A stretch of 15,410 nt of DNA from Chloroflexota bacterium (GTDB taxonomy: Bacteria; Chloroflexota; Anaerolineae; 4572-78): positions 1-15,410 of the forward strand of contig JAJRUC010000206.1 of NCBI GenBank assembly GCA_024278015.1, in the 5' to 3' direction. Below, one piece after another: positions 13,471-15,410 of this stretch (its first letter is position 1; each line of letters begins with the position of its first letter). Below the pieces are notes generated by a model that was not told the origin of the DNA, did not search any database, and worked only from the letters and a program-made list of their open reading frames with translations. The position numbers and the translations under genes were made by a program.

Positions 13471-15410
13471 ATGACTACCAGACAAATTTTCGATTTTACC
13501 ATTGACGATGCGCAACAACTGGCCCGAAATTTATATCAAATCCAGGCCGCCGCTTCCCCTTTGCCCGGTGAACGCGACAAAAATTTTCGGCTGGAAACAT
13601 TAACCGGCGACGTGTATCTTTTGAAAATTTCCAGCGGGGTGGAAGACGCGGACATCCTCGATTTTCAGAATCAGGCGTTGACCCACCTGGCCGATTCTCC
13701 GGTGGGCCGGTACCTGCCGCAGATTTGCCCCACCCACACCGGCGAGTTTATCGGCGCCGTCAGTCTTGTCCCCGGCCAAACATGTTATGTCAGGCTGCTA
13801 ACGTGGCTGCCCGGCACGCCTTTGGCCCGGGCCAACCCGCATAGCCCCGCCCTGCTGAGGAATTTGGGCGGGCTGCTGGGCCGGCTGGATGTCGCCTTGC
13901 AGGGGTTTTCGCACCAGGCTATGCACCGGCAGTTGCCGTGGGATATGAAACGCGCCGGCCAAACCATTCGACGCTACCGCACCTGTATCACCGACCCCGA
14001 CAAACGGGCCATTGTTGATTATTTTCTGCGATGGTTTGAAAAACAGGTGGCGCCCATTTTGCCCCACTTGCGGCAAAGCGTTATCCACAACGACGGCAAT
14101 GATTACAATGTGCTGGTGGGGCCGCCCCACGCCACAGAACGGCGCGTGGCCGGTCTGGTTGATTTTGGCGATATGCTTTACACGCACACCGTTTTTGAAC
14201 CGGCGATTGCGGTGGCCTACGCCATGCTCAACAAACCGGACCCGCTGTCCGCCGCCGCGCCGCTCATCGCCGGCTACCACGCCGCGTTTCCGCTGACAGA
14301 ACTGGAACTGGAACACCTTTTCATCCTCATCGCCATTCGATTATGCACCAGCGTATCCATTGCCGCTTTCAACCGCCGACAAAATCAGCAAAACGAGTAT
14401 CTGACCATCAGCGAACAACCGGCCTGGGCCTTGCTGGCCCGCCTGGTGGAAATTCATCCCCGCCTGGCGCATTATATTTTCAGAGAAGCGTGCGGACTGC
14501 CTCCGTGCCCCCAAACAGAAAAAATTGTCGCCTGGCTGCAAGCCAATCAAACAACGTTTGCGCCCGTTTTGCGGCCCGCCTTGTCTGAACAATCCTGTCA
14601 CCTGCTGGATTTAAGCGTGGGCAGCGTGGAACTGGGCGCCCTGCCCAATCGCACCGATATGACAGCCCTGACCGATTTAATTGACCGCCGCCTGCAAACC
14701 GTCGATGCCACGGTGGGCATTGGGCAGTACAACGAAGCCCGCCAACTTTACACGGCAGAGCGTTTCAAGGAGCAAGGGCCGGACGGGGAAATCTGGCGTA
14801 CGGTTCACATCGCGCTTGATTTTTTCACCGCCCCCGGCACAGAAGTGTTTGCTCCGCTGGCCGGCGTAATCCACAGCGTAAAAAATAACACCGCCCCCCT
14901 GTCTTATGGCCCCACCCTGATTTTGGAACATAATTTGCCCGAAGAAGGGATTACCTTTTACACGCTGTACGGCCATCTGAGCGAAGATTCGCTGGCCCGT
15001 TTTTACCCCGGCAAAAAAACAGACCGGGGCGAGCGTCTTGGCTGGGTGGGCGAGCGCATCATCAACGGCGGCTGGCCGTCGCATTTGCATTTGCAGTTAA
15101 TCACCGATCTGCTTGACCAGGACGGCAACTTTCCCGGCGTGGCCCGCCCGGACCGGCGCCAGACGTGGCTGGATATTTGCCCCAATCCCGCCCTGTTGCT
15201 CGGCCTTTCGGCGGATAAATTTACCCCCGCCCGCCGGGATATTCCGGCCCTGTTGCAGCAGCGAAACGAATCCGTCGGGCAGGTCTTGAGCGTGGCCTAT
15301 CGCCGGCCGTTAAAAATTGTGCGCGGCCACGGTCAGTTTTTATTTGATGAAGCGGGCCGCGTTTTTCTGGATTGCGTCAATAATGTCTGTCATGTGGGGC
15401 ATTGTCATCC
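13471..15410 (+). CDS. Fusion protein: APH-type kinase + M23 metallopeptidase-like domain + class III PLP enzyme (partial, runs off the window)
   Basis: One open frame of 646 codons has no stop up to the window edge. Residues about 1-330 form an APH/hydroxylysine-kinase-like domain, with ATP-site lysine K52 (YLLKIS), catalytic HNDGNDYN (H206, D208, N213) and metal-binding DFG (D231). Residues about 415-570 form an M23 (LytM) domain with HxxxD (H446, D450), YGH (H502) and HLH (H538, H540), so the full zinc and catalytic set is present. From about 595 the class III aminotransferase fold begins (YRRPLKIVRGHG, then GRVFLDCVNNVCHVGHCHP). The outer two parts resemble the animal pair hydroxylysine kinase (HYKK) and 5-phosphohydroxylysine or phosphoethanolamine phospho-lyase (PHYKPL/ETNPPL), so a kinase-then-lyase channel is inferred. 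There is no signal peptide, which is odd for an M23 domain. The ATG has CAGGA eight bases upstream. The PLP lysine lies beyond the window. Confidence 0.88.
   Translation, partial: MTTRQIFDFTIDDAQQLARNLYQIQAAASPLPGERDKNFRLETLTGDVYLLKISSGVEDADILDFQNQALTHLADSPVGRYLPQICPTHTGEFIGAVSLVPGQTCYVRLLTWLPGTPLARANPHSPALLRNLGGLLGRLDVALQGFSHQAMHRQLPWDMKRAGQTIRRYRTCITDPDKRAIVDYFLRWFEKQVAPILPHLRQSVIHNDGNDYNVLVGPPHATERRVAGLVDFGDMLYTHTVFEPAIAVAYAMLNKPDPLSAAAPLIAGYHAAFPLTELELEHLFILIAIRLCTSVSIAAFNRRQNQQNEYLTISEQPAWALLARLVEIHPRLAHYIFREACGLPPCPQTEKIVAWLQANQTTFAPVLRPALSEQSCHLLDLSVGSVELGALPNRTDMTALTDLIDRRLQTVDATVGIGQYNEARQLYTAERFKEQGPDGEIWRTVHIALDFFTAPGTEVFAPLAGVIHSVKNNTAPLSYGPTLILEHNLPEEGITFYTLYGHLSEDSLARFYPGKKTDRGERLGWVGERIINGGWPSHLHLQLITDLLDQDGNFPGVARPDRRQTWLDICPNPALLLGLSADKFTPARRDIPALLQQRNESVGQVLSVAYRRPLKIVRGHGQFLFDEAGRVFLDCVNNVCHVGHCH

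Noticed and set aside
13798..14316. 172-codon minus-strand open frame
   Set aside because: It is antisense to the APH kinase domain, whose HxDxxxxN and DFG motifs are clear on the plus strand.

Overview
The window looks like chromosomal DNA of a Chloroflexota bacterium, perhaps Anaerolineae- or Caldilineae-like. This is inferred from moderately high GC, the CDAB order of the succinate dehydrogenase genes, the Pro/Thr-rich tail on the YbbR protein, the many TTG starts and the mosaic of housekeeping genes. No 16S or other decisive marker is present, so the phylum is an inference.

Layout. Positions 1-108 and 3865-3980 hold two inverted copies of a short G/C-hairpin repeat flanking a minus-strand sdhC-sdhD-sdhA-sdhB operon (3708 down to 373). 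The operon has a candidate promoter that abuts a terminator-like hairpin, and a strong terminator after sdhB. From 4143 the plus strand carries a two-gene unit: an unrecognised polytopic membrane protein and a membrane-anchored SAM methyltransferase. A new extended -10 promoter follows, then a tightly packed run argF - TPR protein - cdaA (diadenylate cyclase) - cdaR/ybbR - der (5838-12849). The cdaA/cdaR pair is the c-di-AMP module known from Firmicutes, but glmM is not next to it; der occupies that place. der carries an in-frame TAG at codon 102.

The most notable gene is on the minus strand at 13287-12823, tail-to-tail with der. It encodes a Bcp/PrxQ peroxiredoxin whose peroxidatic cysteine codon is UGA, in the context TPG-UGA-T. 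Both sides of the UGA are open and family-like (43 codons before, 110 after). A bulged stem-loop begins 13 nt after the UGA, with its apical loop 21 nt after it, which is the position and shape of a bacterial SECIS element. This is best read as a selenocysteine peroxiredoxin rather than a pseudogene. It has a good promoter whose -10 is covered by a 19-bp perfect palindrome, a likely operator.

Divergent from it, 13471 to the right edge is one uninterrupted reading frame encoding a three-part fusion: an APH-type kinase, an M23 (LytM) metallopeptidase-like domain with all its catalytic residues, and the start of a class III PLP enzyme. The two outer domains resemble the hydroxylysine kinase / phosphohydroxylysine (or phosphoethanolamine) phospho-lyase pair. 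The gene runs off the window.

Together the window combines respiration (SDH), arginine synthesis (ArgF), c-di-AMP signalling, ribosome assembly (Der), and selenium-dependent peroxide defence.
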